Shown: in pieces, positions 34,290-42,145 of the stretch
How positions within the stretch are numbered: the stretch's first letter is position 1
Layout: the number at the start of each line of letters is the position of its first letter
Assembly: GCF_030503615.1 (NCBI RefSeq)
Contig: NZ_CP129963.1
Coordinates: 2,914,001-2,978,000 of the forward strand
Reading direction: 5' to 3'
Source of the DNA: Sphingobacterium sp. BN32
GTDB lineage: Bacteria > Bacteroidota > Bacteroidia > Sphingobacteriales > Sphingobacteriaceae
Length of the DNA stretch: 64,000 nucleotides
Program-made: the position numbers and the translations under genes
The notes under the pieces: generated by a model
What the model saw: only the letters and a program-made list of their open reading frames with translations
The model's database searches: none
Told to the model about the DNA's origin: nothing

Positions 34290-34673
34290 ATGAAAACTGG
34301 TACTGTACAAGAAACAATCTCCCTGTCTTTTATCAATGACAAAAGCCCTGTAACCGATAACATCTGCAAAGATCTCGCTGCATCTGGAATGGAAATACTA
34401 TCTCGGTCAGAAAGCATTGAAAATGGGCTAACACAGTTGTCTTCATTGAATGAACTCCCCAAAGTCTGTATTATTGACTTGGATTTTTACGACCAAAATG
34501 TGCTTAAACAGCTTCAAGAATTAAGGAAAGAGTACCCTGCAATCAAACTGGTTGCCCATAGCGATATTGATGATGAGAAAGTTGGGAAATCTCTTTTAGA
34601 GATTGGGTTTTCAAGTTATCTACTACTTGGAAGCGATGTTGATGATTTTAAGAAAGCTATCTTCAGTGCTTAA
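34290..34673 (+). CDS. Degenerate response-regulator receiver-like protein
   Basis: 127 residues. The fold looks like a receiver domain: a central strand with a candidate phospho-acceptor region (KVCIIDLDFYDQNVLKQLQE), then IKLVAHSD (Ser in the Thr/Ser position) and FSSYLLLGSDVDDFKKAI at the end. The conserved Lys (normally in YLxK) is replaced (YLLLG), and the N-terminal acidic pair is not obvious, so it may not be a normal phospho-switch. No output domain is attached. The ribosome binding site is AAAAAAAGG with normal spacing. It converges with the gene at 34676 (2 nt between stops). Confidence 0.6.
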   Translation: MKTGTVQETISLSFINDKSPVTDNICKDLAASGMEILSRSESIENGLTQLSSLNELPKVCIIDLDFYDQNVLKQLQELRKEYPAIKLVAHSDIDDEKVGKSLLEIGFSSYLLLGSDVDDFKKAIFSA

Positions 34674-34675
34674 GA

Positions 34676-35527
34676 CTATATTTCATCATCATCGTCTCCA
34701 TACCAACTTGAAGTATCCACATCGTAGTCATCGACCTCAAACTTAGAGGACGGAAAATCCTCTTCAATTTGATAGCGTATCTTCGTTTCAAAAGGGAATG
34801 TTTCTGGCAAGTCTAATCCATCACCTTCACGTCTTTCTTTATTAGACCCATATTCAAGAATCACATGTAAATCTCCAAAGACGTCCACTACAATTTCATA
34901 TTCATTAATTTCTGAAATATGATATTCTGACACTTCACTATATTCCAGTGAATGGTGAGGTGCAAGTCGATCAACATTCTCAAAAAAATTAGTTACAACG
35001 GATGATACCATATGCTCTTCGATATGTCCATCAAGGAATTGTTTAAGATCTTCACGATAGTTCTCAATTGTTTCTACCAAACTAATAAAAGAGTTAAGTA
35101 CATCTTGGCTCATACGCTCAATTTCAGAATCGCTAATATTAAACACCTCAGGATTAATATGGGTATACTTGCTTAAAGTATTGATTGTTTCTTTTACATC
35201 CTTTATCATGTCTTTGAGTTCGTCAACCTCAAATCCCCAACGATCTAAAAAAGTGTCGTCTATTCCACCTTGGACTGCGTATTTAATTCTTTGGTTTCTT
35301 GTAGGTTTTCCGTCTGCAGTTTCGGGGCTAAACCAAACACAATTTTTCACACGTTCTTCCGGAGCAAGGTTATATAAAAAATGTCGTGACAACTCCCTTA
35401 TAGAGCATGCAAAATTATTAAAGCGAAGTTTGTTTGTTCGATCATTTAAGCTAGCAATTGAAGCTTCAAATAAATCCAACTCAAATTGGTTGGATAGTAA
35501 TTGTTTTATTTTTTCGGCTTTCTCCAT
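34676..35527 (-). CDS. Third gene of the Argonaute operon; resembles predicted pPIWI-associating nuclease family
   Basis: 283 residues, starting 5 nt after the Argonaute stop. Residues 1-170 are helix-rich (KLRFNNFACSIRELSRHFLY, LAPEERVKNCVWFSPETADG). The C-terminal 110 residues contain YEIVVDVFGDLHVILEYGSN, then KERREGDGLDLPETFPFETK, a pattern I recall from the predicted pPIWI-associating nuclease (pP_pnuc) domains described with pPIWI-RE systems; this is recall, not a search. It ends in an acidic tail (YGDDDDEI). No signal peptide. Possible roles are an extra effector or a regulator of the SMEK-APAZ/Argonaute complex. It may be absent from related systems. Confidence 0.65.
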   Translation of the reverse strand: MEKAEKIKQLLSNQFELDLFEASIASLNDRTNKLRFNNFACSIRELSRHFLYNLAPEERVKNCVWFSPETADGKPTRNQRIKYAVQGGIDDTFLDRWGFEVDELKDMIKDVKETINTLSKYTHINPEVFNISDSEIERMSQDVLNSFISLVETIENYREDLKQFLDGHIEEHMVSSVVTNFFENVDRLAPHHSLEYSEVSEYHISEINEYEIVVDVFGDLHVILEYGSNKERREGDGLDLPETFPFETKIRYQIEEDFPSSKFEVDDYDVDTSSWYGDDDDEI

Positions 35528-35532
35528 AGTCT

Positions 35533-36981
35533 CTACATATAAAAGCTGTATTTAAGCTGCATACTATCTTCTTGGTTCAAATATTTTAATATTTCTCCAA
35601 CATTTCTCGCACATTCAATTGTAATAGGCATCTGCCTATCAAATTGTGTATTATTCCAATTCATTTTGGTTAATGCAAGGATTTCATCGCAAATGATGTT
35701 TGGAGATTCATCATGTTGTGCTAATTTTATTTCAATGGCTCGAGGGATATATCTACCTGGATACGTTTCGTAGTACGGCACAGATCCTCTTGTATATAGC
35801 AAGTGGTGTTTATAACTCATAGCGAAATGTGTTCCCCTCATCGGCGGATAATTGCCATTCCTGTATAATCTTAAATCAGATGTTTGTATAGAAACTAAGT
35901 CAACTTGATTTATATGCAAATCACGAGCTGCTTGGGTAAACCCGTAAACTTCATCTTCACTGAAGTTAGAGGTCTTATGGATTACTAGTCTTTTCGGAAA
36001 AATTTTTACGGCTTCATAATATTCAGTTAGGGACTGCTTTAGAAGATTGAATGCTTGATCTTCACTTAGATGTGGTGTTCTATCGTTTTTTTTCAAAGTA
36101 ATTTCCTCACCTCTTAAAATGACACCTTTCCCTAACTCATTAAATATTTGGGCAATACTTGTTTGTGTTGAGCTTCTATCTCTACTTTTAAAGAAGCTTA
36201 TACCGGCATAACAAGTAGTTTCAGCAGTGTCTTTTCTGATCAATGCCCAAGGCGTTCCTGAAGCTTTATAGTATAATGCTGTAAAAAAATTCCAAGCAAC
36301 CGTTGCAGGATCTTGCATCTCTTTGGTTGGTTTTGCAACTCTATCCCTAATGATTTGGATAGGCACATTATATTGCATTGCCTTTGCTTTAAGATTTCTC
36401 CTGAAATTCTGTTCTTTTGAAGAAACCTCATCTTCATCAAAATCACGTTCATGAACTTCAGTTTCTTCTTCATCTTCACCAGAAGCTTTTGCCTTAGCTT
36501 CGGTAATATGTTTCATTAAATTTTCAGGCAAAGCGCAAAGAATTACATCTGGTTTTTTGTTTTTAGATAAGAATTTGATTTCAGCTAAATAGAGTTCTGT
36601 AATTTCTGCAATTATCGTTTCCAGGGAGTTGCTTTTCTTGACGATTTTCTCTAAATCAGAGTTATTTAACTTTCTTAGGTATGTATCATCATAATTGATC
36701 TCGCACTTAAAGCCTATACTTTTATTGAAACCGCAAAAATTTAGAAAAAGGTTGGGATGTGGGGTTTTACTTTGTTTTCCATCAATATGGGTTTTGCATG
36801 ATTCTATCCATTCTAAAACTGCATCAACACTGTCAGATTTTCCAACTACTCCAATGGTGATTTTTTCAGGTCTAACTTGATCAATATCAAATGGATTAAA
36901 ATTGTAAATGCCACTTTTAGGACAAATCTGATGTCCTAAGCCAAATTGTAATGATGGTTCTTCTATATATCTTAATTTCAT
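35533..36981 (-). CDS. Short prokaryotic Argonaute (MID-PIWI), catalytically inactive type
   Basis: 482 residues, the length of short pAgos with only MID and PIWI domains. MID-like motifs include RNLKAKAMQYNVPIQIIRDR (residues 195-214). The PIWI core starts at CYAGISFFKSRDRS (257), where catalytic Argonautes have a GID-type Asp; here it is Ser (GIS). The C-terminus has the conserved LTKMNWNNTQF (437-447) and PITIECARNVGEILKYL (452-468). Loss of the DEDX tetrad means it guides but does not cut. It overlaps the stop of the APAZ gene by 4 nt (coupled). Known function of the family: guide-directed sensing of invader nucleic acid that activates a partner effector through APAZ. Confidence 0.9.
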   Translation of the reverse strand: MKLRYIEEPSLQFGLGHQICPKSGIYNFNPFDIDQVRPEKITIGVVGKSDSVDAVLEWIESCKTHIDGKQSKTPHPNLFLNFCGFNKSIGFKCEINYDDTYLRKLNNSDLEKIVKKSNSLETIIAEITELYLAEIKFLSKNKKPDVILCALPENLMKHITEAKAKASGEDEEETEVHERDFDEDEVSSKEQNFRRNLKAKAMQYNVPIQIIRDRVAKPTKEMQDPATVAWNFFTALYYKASGTPWALIRKDTAETTCYAGISFFKSRDRSSTQTSIAQIFNELGKGVILRGEEITLKKNDRTPHLSEDQAFNLLKQSLTEYYEAVKIFPKRLVIHKTSNFSEDEVYGFTQAARDLHINQVDLVSIQTSDLRLYRNGNYPPMRGTHFAMSYKHHLLYTRGSVPYYETYPGRYIPRAIEIKLAQHDESPNIICDEILALTKMNWNNTQFDRQMPITIECARNVGEILKYLNQEDSMQLKYSFYM

Positions 36982-38480
36982 TGATCAGAAAAAATTGAGT
37001 TGGTTAATTCGTTATCAAGGCTTATTTCCGTTGGAGTAAACTCAGATGTTTCTTCAACGATTTTAACGGGTATCCATTTTTGTTCATCTAGGCTAGGAGA
37101 TAAACTTAATGGCTCATTTTTCGAGGTCTGCAGGTATGGATATTCAGTAACAAACAGGTCCGTATAAGATAAGTAGTGCGCAAAGAATCTAAAGTAATTG
37201 TAAACAGAATTGTTATTCTCAAGTCGTTTTATTCCTGCCATATATGCTGATTCAAATCGACTTTCCCTATATCCACCCGGATTTGTAAAGCTCCATGTTG
37301 GATTTATGACCAAATACCAATCTATTTCAAAATTTAAAAAAGATGCTTTGAATGCTAAGTGTCTATAACAGATTATGTGCCCCTCCTTCTTATTTGTCAT
37401 TTCGAATATTACTGTCTTGGTAGACTCTTTTTTACCCTTCCATCTAATTTGCTTTGCTTTAGGAGGTCTTGAATTGGCAAATCTGAAAATTCCTCTTGGC
37501 GGGAAGAATTCTATTCCTTTATAATAGCAAAGTTGGATCAGAGATTTTCTTAAAAGGTTTTTGAATACTTTGTTACTCGCTTCATCTTGTTCGTAGAAGT
37601 CTTTACAATCCAAAGTAGTTATTGTGCCAGCATCTATAATTTTTCTCAATGGTTCGTTGTTTTTAGATAAATCCCGAAAAGTATAAATACACTTTTCATG
37701 TAAAATCCAGTCTTCAAAATATACTTTATTTTGTTTTAAAGCCTTTTTGACCAGTGTGTTTGGCTTCAACTTTTTCACTTTCCTTTTTCCAATACTCTCC
37801 AAATAATCGTTTAGATTTTCGAGGATAGCTTCTTCATTAATAAACAATTCTGCCTTATACAAAACCTTCGGAAATGATATTTTAACCATGTTAGGCGAAA
37901 TATCTTCTGGCTCGTTATTCAAGTATCCATTTTCGAACTTAAGCTGGCGCTGTTCAATCTGTATATCCGAAAACTCATGCTCGTATAATTTAGAAATCGC
38001 TTGAATTTTGGGCGTTGAGCTTATAGCATTTATTTTCTGAAGAATAACGTCCTTGTCTATAATATGGTCACTTGACTCAAACCCAAAACTATCGGGTATT
38101 ACATCTTTCAGTTTTGCATCATTGTATTGCGGCTTCTTTTCTGTGAGAATATATAAGTAGAGTACATCAAACTCATTTTGTAGGTCATACTTTGAGAATG
38201 TTTCGAGCGTAGTCCTAATTTTATCAAGAGAAGATGTTGACGTAATTTGAAAAGCCACCCTATTCTTAAAGTCGGCCAGATCAATTGCTGGAAAATTTTT
38301 CTTTTTTGTAGAATTAAGATTTTCAAGTTCCAACCCGAAAACCTCATTTAATAACGGTACCAAAAAATTCTCTGCATGGATATTAATATGATAATTTCCT
38401 ATTGCATTAAACCCTTCCACTTCGTGGACAAATCTCGCTGCACAAGTAGTGATCTTGTTGATGTATTCAATCCTGTTCAA
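36978..38480 (-). CDS. SMEK-like N-terminal domain fused to APAZ (partner of short Argonaute)
   Basis: 500 residues. Residues 1-160 match what I recall as the SMEK domain (YINKITTCAARFVHEVEGFN, NIHAENFLVPLLNEVFGLEL, AIDLADFKNRVAFQITSTSS); AIDLAD...VAFQIT resembles a divergent PD-(D/E)XK core with the Lys replaced. Residues about 230-440 are the APAZ domain (AGTITTLDCKDFYEQDEASN, IQLCYYKGIEFFPPRGIFRF, YRHLAFKASFLNFEIDWYLV), the Argonaute-binding module of short pAgo partners. The known partner effectors I can name are SIR2, TIR, Mrr-like, DUF4365/DREN-like and RecG/DHS-like; a SMEK effector is not among them. Stop overlaps the Argonaute start by 4 nt. Confidence 0.8.
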   Translation of the reverse strand: MNRIEYINKITTCAARFVHEVEGFNAIGNYHINIHAENFLVPLLNEVFGLELENLNSTKKKNFPAIDLADFKNRVAFQITSTSSLDKIRTTLETFSKYDLQNEFDVLYLYILTEKKPQYNDAKLKDVIPDSFGFESSDHIIDKDVILQKINAISSTPKIQAISKLYEHEFSDIQIEQRQLKFENGYLNNEPEDISPNMVKISFPKVLYKAELFINEEAILENLNDYLESIGKRKVKKLKPNTLVKKALKQNKVYFEDWILHEKCIYTFRDLSKNNEPLRKIIDAGTITTLDCKDFYEQDEASNKVFKNLLRKSLIQLCYYKGIEFFPPRGIFRFANSRPPKAKQIRWKGKKESTKTVIFEMTNKKEGHIICYRHLAFKASFLNFEIDWYLVINPTWSFTNPGGYRESRFESAYMAGIKRLENNNSVYNYFRFFAHYLSYTDLFVTEYPYLQTSKNEPLSLSPSLDEQKWIPVKIVEETSEFTPTEISLDNELTNSIFSDQ

Positions 38481-38503
38481 TTTTTGAAATATTTCGAGGT
38501 TTA

Positions 38504-38812
38504 TTATTTAGTTTGTGACATATACTTTATCTTCTTTTCGGCAACTCTAAGAGTTTTATCCGCCAACGATTCGTCTTTTAGCTCAATTGCAATTTTCTCA
38601 CTGAGGTATTGAATAAGTAATTCTTCTCGTTCTATGCCCAAAATATCTGCGAGTTTAAAAACCTGTTCCTTATTGATATTTCTTTGCCCTCTTTCAATTT
38701 TACTCAGAATTGCTGTATCCATTTCGAGCAAAGCAGCAACTTGCCTTAAGAGAAGCCCTTTCTCCTCTCGTTTAGCACGTAATATTTCTCCAACTGTTTT
38801 TTTATAATCCAT
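38504..38812 (-). CDS. XRE-family HTH regulator of the Argonaute operon
   Basis: 102 residues from the ATG at 38812; ten upstream codons are open but overlap the operator/promoter region. A full HTH_3 domain spans residues 5-62 (GLLLRQVAALLEMDTAILSK, IERGQRNINKEQVFKLADIL). The C-terminus is a short helix. It is 23 nt upstream of the SMEK-APAZ gene on the same strand and has a perfect inverted repeat overlapping its promoter, so it very likely represses its own operon, like controller proteins in restriction systems. Confidence 0.88.
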   Translation of the reverse strand: MDYKKTVGEILRAKREEKGLLLRQVAALLEMDTAILSKIERGQRNINKEQVFKLADILGIEREELLIQYLSEKIAIELKDESLADKTLRVAEKKIKYMSQTK

Positions 38813-38835
38813 TTTGTGTATTTGAAATATTCTAC

Positions 38836-38857
38836 TTGACAAATAATGTCAAATATA
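38836..38857 (-). promoter_or_regulatory. Promoter -7 box with overlapping operator of the XRE/Argonaute operon
   Basis: TTGACA-AATAA-TGTCAA (38836-38852) is a perfect 6-bp inverted repeat with a 5-nt spacer, 24 nt upstream of the XRE start. On the minus strand it overlaps TATATTTG (38857-38850), an exact TAnnTTTG -7 box. Binding there would block transcription start. No clear -33 TTG was found. Confidence 0.65.
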
Positions 38858-38985
38858 CGTTATTCCTTTAACTATTAATCGCATTGAGCAGGCAATATAT
38901 TATTAACCAGTTATTGTGGCTCTTCAAGGTAATTATCTGATAAAATTAATAACTGTGTGGCGGTAAATAATGCGGCGTTCTTTTG

Positions 38986-39138
38986 CTTCTTTTCTTTGGT
39001 CGCCAATGTGGCAAGAAAAGAAGTTCCCTAAAACAACAAAAGGGATAATGAACATCCCTCAAATAATGTCGCAACCTGTTTGGTAAAATGTGCCGGAATG
39101 AATGGTGGGTAGGCATCCCATTTTGCCAAAGAGGTTGC
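38986..39138. other. Hairpin-rich non-coding region between the Argonaute and PRTRC modules
   Basis: No convincing gene lies between 38858 and 39150. Three dyads are present: CTTCTTTTCTT/AAGAAAAGAAG (38986-39023), AGGGAT/ATCCCT (39041-39059), and a long one in which GCAACCT, TTTGG, AAAATG and GCC (39071-39094) pair with GGC, CATTTT, CCAAA and AGGTTGC (39112-39138), about 21 bp with one U·G pair and small bulges. It lies after the PRTRC operon terminator and before the Argonaute promoter. It could be a small RNA, a replication or transfer-related site, or leftover of a mobile element. Confidence 0.5.
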
Positions 39139-39150
39139 TCCGATTTATGC

Positions 39151-39189
39151 AAAAAGACTGTCCCGACCATCGGGAGGGAGTGTCTTTTT
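39151..39189. terminator. Terminator of the PRTRC operon
   Basis: AAAAAGAC and GTCTTTTT enclose a second inner stem TCCCGA/CGGGA (39161-39175). Runs of A and T on both sides let it work in both directions. It is 18 nt after the ThiF-like gene stop on the minus strand. Confidence 0.8.
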
Positions 39190-39206
39190 GCCGCCCGATT
39201 TTCCAA

Positions 39207-40013
39207 TCAGGCGACTTTTATAGGATGGGTTCGGAAATCTTTCAGGTTGTGAAAAAATCCCCTGTATGGTGTCAAACCATTTTTAAACATACCCCATAAC
39301 AGTGAACAACCCATCTGAACCAATGAGGAATTGATATACAAGTCCTGCTTTTCCAACGCTTCGGCAAGGGAACAGCTCGGTGTATCGTCTTCCAGTTCGG
39401 ATTGTTTAAGCAGTTCGCCAAATTCATCCGTAACCATTGGCAGGCTTGCCACCGTTTCATATTTCTCTGAATTGGGTTGGCGAATTTTTCCTATGGTAGA
39501 TAGTAAAACTTGTCCTGTATGTTGACTGTTGCCGAAGTCCAACCAATAACGTGGGCGGTTGGAATAGGGTCTTCCATTGCTCAATTCACTTAATATTTCC
39601 GCAATTTCAAATCTTGCTTTTACGCTATCCACACAGGAAATATAAATACTTCCTCCTGCATTTTCGGGGAAACTGTCGCTATTGTCTTTTTCAAATTTCC
39701 TTGCTTCCGCTTTCCAGTTCGTACCTGAGAAGCGATTTATACGGTTAATGATAGCAACAGATTTGTACAAACCGACCTCACTTTCTGCAAAACGCTGTCT
39801 TCCTAAATTGGCTTGGGTAATTACATCATCATCCCAAAGACGAATAAACAACCCTGCGTGTCCTAACTCGTTTAGGCTGTGGTTCATCTCAAGCAAGGCA
39901 GTCATTACTTTTGAGCCTGTACCACCTGCACCGATTACGTTTACCGTTATGGGATTGGTAGGATTTATCAAATCGCTGTCCGTAAAATGGACTTTTAAAA
40001 TTTCTTTGCTCAT
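39207..40013 (-). CDS. PRTRC system ThiF-family protein
   Basis: 268 residues. An E1-like Rossmann motif VIGAGGTGSKVMTALLEMN (residues 26-44) and LWDDDVITQANLGRQRF mark the ThiF/HesA/UBA family; the arginine of NLGRQRF is the usual conserved one. In PRTRC systems it sits with proteins B, C and E. The reaction is unknown; E1-like adenylation of a protein partner is inferred from the family. Its start overlaps the stop of protein B by 1 nt. Confidence 0.88.
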   Translation of the reverse strand: MSKEILKVHFTDSDLINPTNPITVNVIGAGGTGSKVMTALLEMNHSLNELGHAGLFIRLWDDDVITQANLGRQRFAESEVGLYKSVAIINRINRFSGTNWKAEARKFEKDNSDSFPENAGGSIYISCVDSVKARFEIAEILSELSNGRPYSNRPRYWLDFGNSQHTGQVLLSTIGKIRQPNSEKYETVASLPMVTDEFGELLKQSELEDDTPSCSLAEALEKQDLYINSSLVQMGCSLLWGMFKNGLTPYRGFFHNLKDFRTHPIKVA

Positions 40014-40726
40014 TACAATATCGTTTTTATGGTCTTGTTTGTCTTTTTCAATATATCTTTAGGAAAGGCTTTGTCTGTGCCGATGAGGTCTTTCCAAAGG
40101 CTTACACAATTTCCTTTTATGGGGTTGTGTTCGTTTACCAAGTGACTGAAATAGCTGTTAAAAAAGTAGCTTTCCCACGCTTGCATAAATTCTTCAACCG
40201 AAGCAGAATTTTTGATATTGATATCTACAGTTCCCATACATACGTGTCCGTCCTCGTAAATATTGAAAAATGGTGCGTGAAATAATACGGTATTCTCGGT
40301 AGGTCTTCGGTCTTTTTCTAGGGCGAAAACAATAAGGCTCTGTTTGCTTGCATACCAAAGCATTGCAGGTACTTTCGCCGTACCGTTTGGTATTTCAAGA
40401 CTTTCAGTAAAGAACATTTTGACTTTTCGTGCTTTGGTGTACCAAAGTACCGTACCGTTTTCACTCGGATTAATGTGCAGGACGTTGGTAGGCAGAATGC
40501 CGTTAGATTTTAAAAATGCCTTGCTCTTTTCCTTTTCCGTATTGAGTGCTTTTGCCAATTCTTTAGCTTCTCTCTCGGTCAAAGGATGGGCGTTGATTGG
40601 ATTACCGTTCCTATCCATATCAAAATGCTCTACATAGGTGGTTCTATTACTTCCTTTGGTTTGGTAAAAAACCAAAGCCGATAAAGGGTGGTAAAGCGTT
40701 CCAAAGTTTTGTGTTATATCTTTCAT
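40013..40726 (-). CDS. PRTRC system protein B
   Basis: 237 residues. Conserved pattern includes YHPLSALVFYQ, then TVLWYTKARKVKMFF and KVPAMLWYASKQSLIVFAL with FFNIYEDGHVCMGTVDI. This matches PRTRC protein B, usually beside ThiF and protein C. Function unknown. Overlaps the ThiF-like gene by 1 nt and follows the 384-residue gene by 10 nt. Confidence 0.87.
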   Translation of the reverse strand: MKDITQNFGTLYHPLSALVFYQTKGSNRTTYVEHFDMDRNGNPINAHPLTEREAKELAKALNTEKEKSKAFLKSNGILPTNVLHINPSENGTVLWYTKARKVKMFFTESLEIPNGTAKVPAMLWYASKQSLIVFALEKDRRPTENTVLFHAPFFNIYEDGHVCMGTVDINIKNSASVEEFMQAWESYFFNSYFSHLVNEHNPIKGNCVSLWKDLIGTDKAFPKDILKKTNKTIKTIL

Positions 40727-40736
40727 TTTAGAGTAT

Positions 40737-41891
40737 CTAAAAGTTATTCAGTATGTATATCAATTCCTCAATTAAGGCAAAAACACGGTTTTCAAATTCA
40801 AGGGTATTTGCAGTAATATCACTACCATCAAACCTTTTCACAATGGTGGGTTCTTCCATTTGTCCGTATTCTTGCAACTCGGTGTTCACGCTCTCAAAAA
40901 GTGTTTGAAACAAAATACCTTTTGCATCGGCACAGAACGAAACGTACTTTTCCACACCTATACTATTTTCCATATCTTCTTCGCTTGCTTCTCCGCTTGG
41001 CAGGGCATTACGGTTTATGGTAGCATTCGGGTATTGTTCATACAAGGCAAAGGCTTCACTTGCCAGTTTGTAGCAATCTTGGTCAAAGCTGTCTTTGATT
41101 TTAAAGGAGTTTAAACGGACTGCAAATCGGCTCAAATTGTGCTTGTTGTAAATTTTCTGCTCCATACGTTCGCCTATCTGTTCTGATTGCCTAATCTCGC
41201 TTAAATACGTTGTCGTGTCCTCATTCTCGTCATCGCTTACAATCCACTCTGTTACCATTTCATACATCCAATACAGATAACTGTTTTCCTGTCGATAGTA
41301 AGGAACATCTGCAATGTGGTATAGGTACGCACACACGGATTGCAATAGCTGTACGGCTTGCTTGCGATTGGGATGCTTAGATAGTCGGTACAATGGCACT
41401 ACGGGAATGTAATACAGGGTTGCACCTGTACTGTACCGTTCTTCACTTACGAAATACGTTTTCTTACTATCCTGTATCAAACGGAGTTCTTCCCAATCAC
41501 GAAACTTCTTTCTTAACTGTTCCTCTGTGGAATCCAAAGCTAAAGCGATATTGTAGGGATAGCCGTACTGCCTGGACTGCATAGGTTGTATACCGTAATG
41601 CCCTGCCAATTTGGAAAGGGACTGATAAAAATCCCTTTCCGTCTTTTCCGATTTTCCACAAGCCTGTACGGTTTGTGCTTCTTGCAGTTTAGGCAGAAAT
41701 GAGCATTTTAGAAAACCATTGGTAGTACCGTTATCGGTACCGATTTCATTTTGTCTTTTCTTATTTCGTCTGCGTTCTTTGGTCTTTGCATCCAATCTGC
41801 GAACTCGCCCAACTGTTTGTGCAAAGTCTTCTGTTTCGGTTGCTGTAGGGTTTTGATGATGCCCGATATGATATTGCGTTGCATAATTCAT
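40737..41891 (-). CDS. PRTRC-cluster protein of unknown function
   Basis: 384 residues. No enzymatic motif recognised. The N-terminal 80 residues are basic and disordered (KTKERRRNKKRQN). The rest is helical with aromatic clusters (YYIPVVPLYRLSKHPNRKQA, ENSYLYWMYEMVTEWIVSDD). It lies between PRTRC C and PRTRC B and is a regular member of the PRTRC cluster in Bacteroidota ICEs; its role is unknown. Confidence 0.75.
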   Translation of the reverse strand: MNYATQYHIGHHQNPTATETEDFAQTVGRVRRLDAKTKERRRNKKRQNEIGTDNGTTNGFLKCSFLPKLQEAQTVQACGKSEKTERDFYQSLSKLAGHYGIQPMQSRQYGYPYNIALALDSTEEQLRKKFRDWEELRLIQDSKKTYFVSEERYSTGATLYYIPVVPLYRLSKHPNRKQAVQLLQSVCAYLYHIADVPYYRQENSYLYWMYEMVTEWIVSDDENEDTTTYLSEIRQSEQIGERMEQKIYNKHNLSRFAVRLNSFKIKDSFDQDCYKLASEAFALYEQYPNATINRNALPSGEASEEDMENSIGVEKYVSFCADAKGILFQTLFESVNTELQEYGQMEEPTIVKRFDGSDITANTLEFENRVFALIEELIYILNNF

Positions 41892-41908
41892 TTTTTTTGA
41901 TTTTTGAT

Positions 41909-42127
41909 TTAACCTTTCGTTCCCATTACACTCTCAAATCGGTACTGTATTGTATCGTCACGGATAACAGGGGCAGATACTTTGGCAGTGGTCAGTATCG
42001 GATAAGAATTTGCATAGAAATTCATTACGGCTTCCACGCTCCAACGTGGTTCGGGGTCAGTCAATGGAATATCCTGTCCTTTATCTTTGAGTATGAAAAT
42101 TCTCGGTAATACTGTTGCTAATAACAT
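41909..42127 (-). CDS. PRTRC system protein C
   Basis: 72 residues. The sequence LPRIFILKDKGQDIPLTDPE followed by EAVMNFYANSYPILTTAKV matches PRTRC protein C, a small ubiquitin-like-sized protein with a conserved SV(E/A)xVxxFYxxxYP core, ending GTKG. A small protein beside a ThiF-like E1 could be its modifier substrate; that is inferred, and the end is not a typical GG. Confidence 0.8.
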   Translation of the reverse strand: MLLATVLPRIFILKDKGQDIPLTDPEPRWSVEAVMNFYANSYPILTTAKVSAPVIRDDTIQYRFESVMGTKG

Positions 42128-42145
42128 AATGTTCGTTTTTAATTG

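Noticed and set aside
38946..39206. 86-codon open frame upstream of the XRE gene region
   Set aside because: Basic and random-looking composition (many R/H/P); overlaps the hairpins and the PRTRC terminator.
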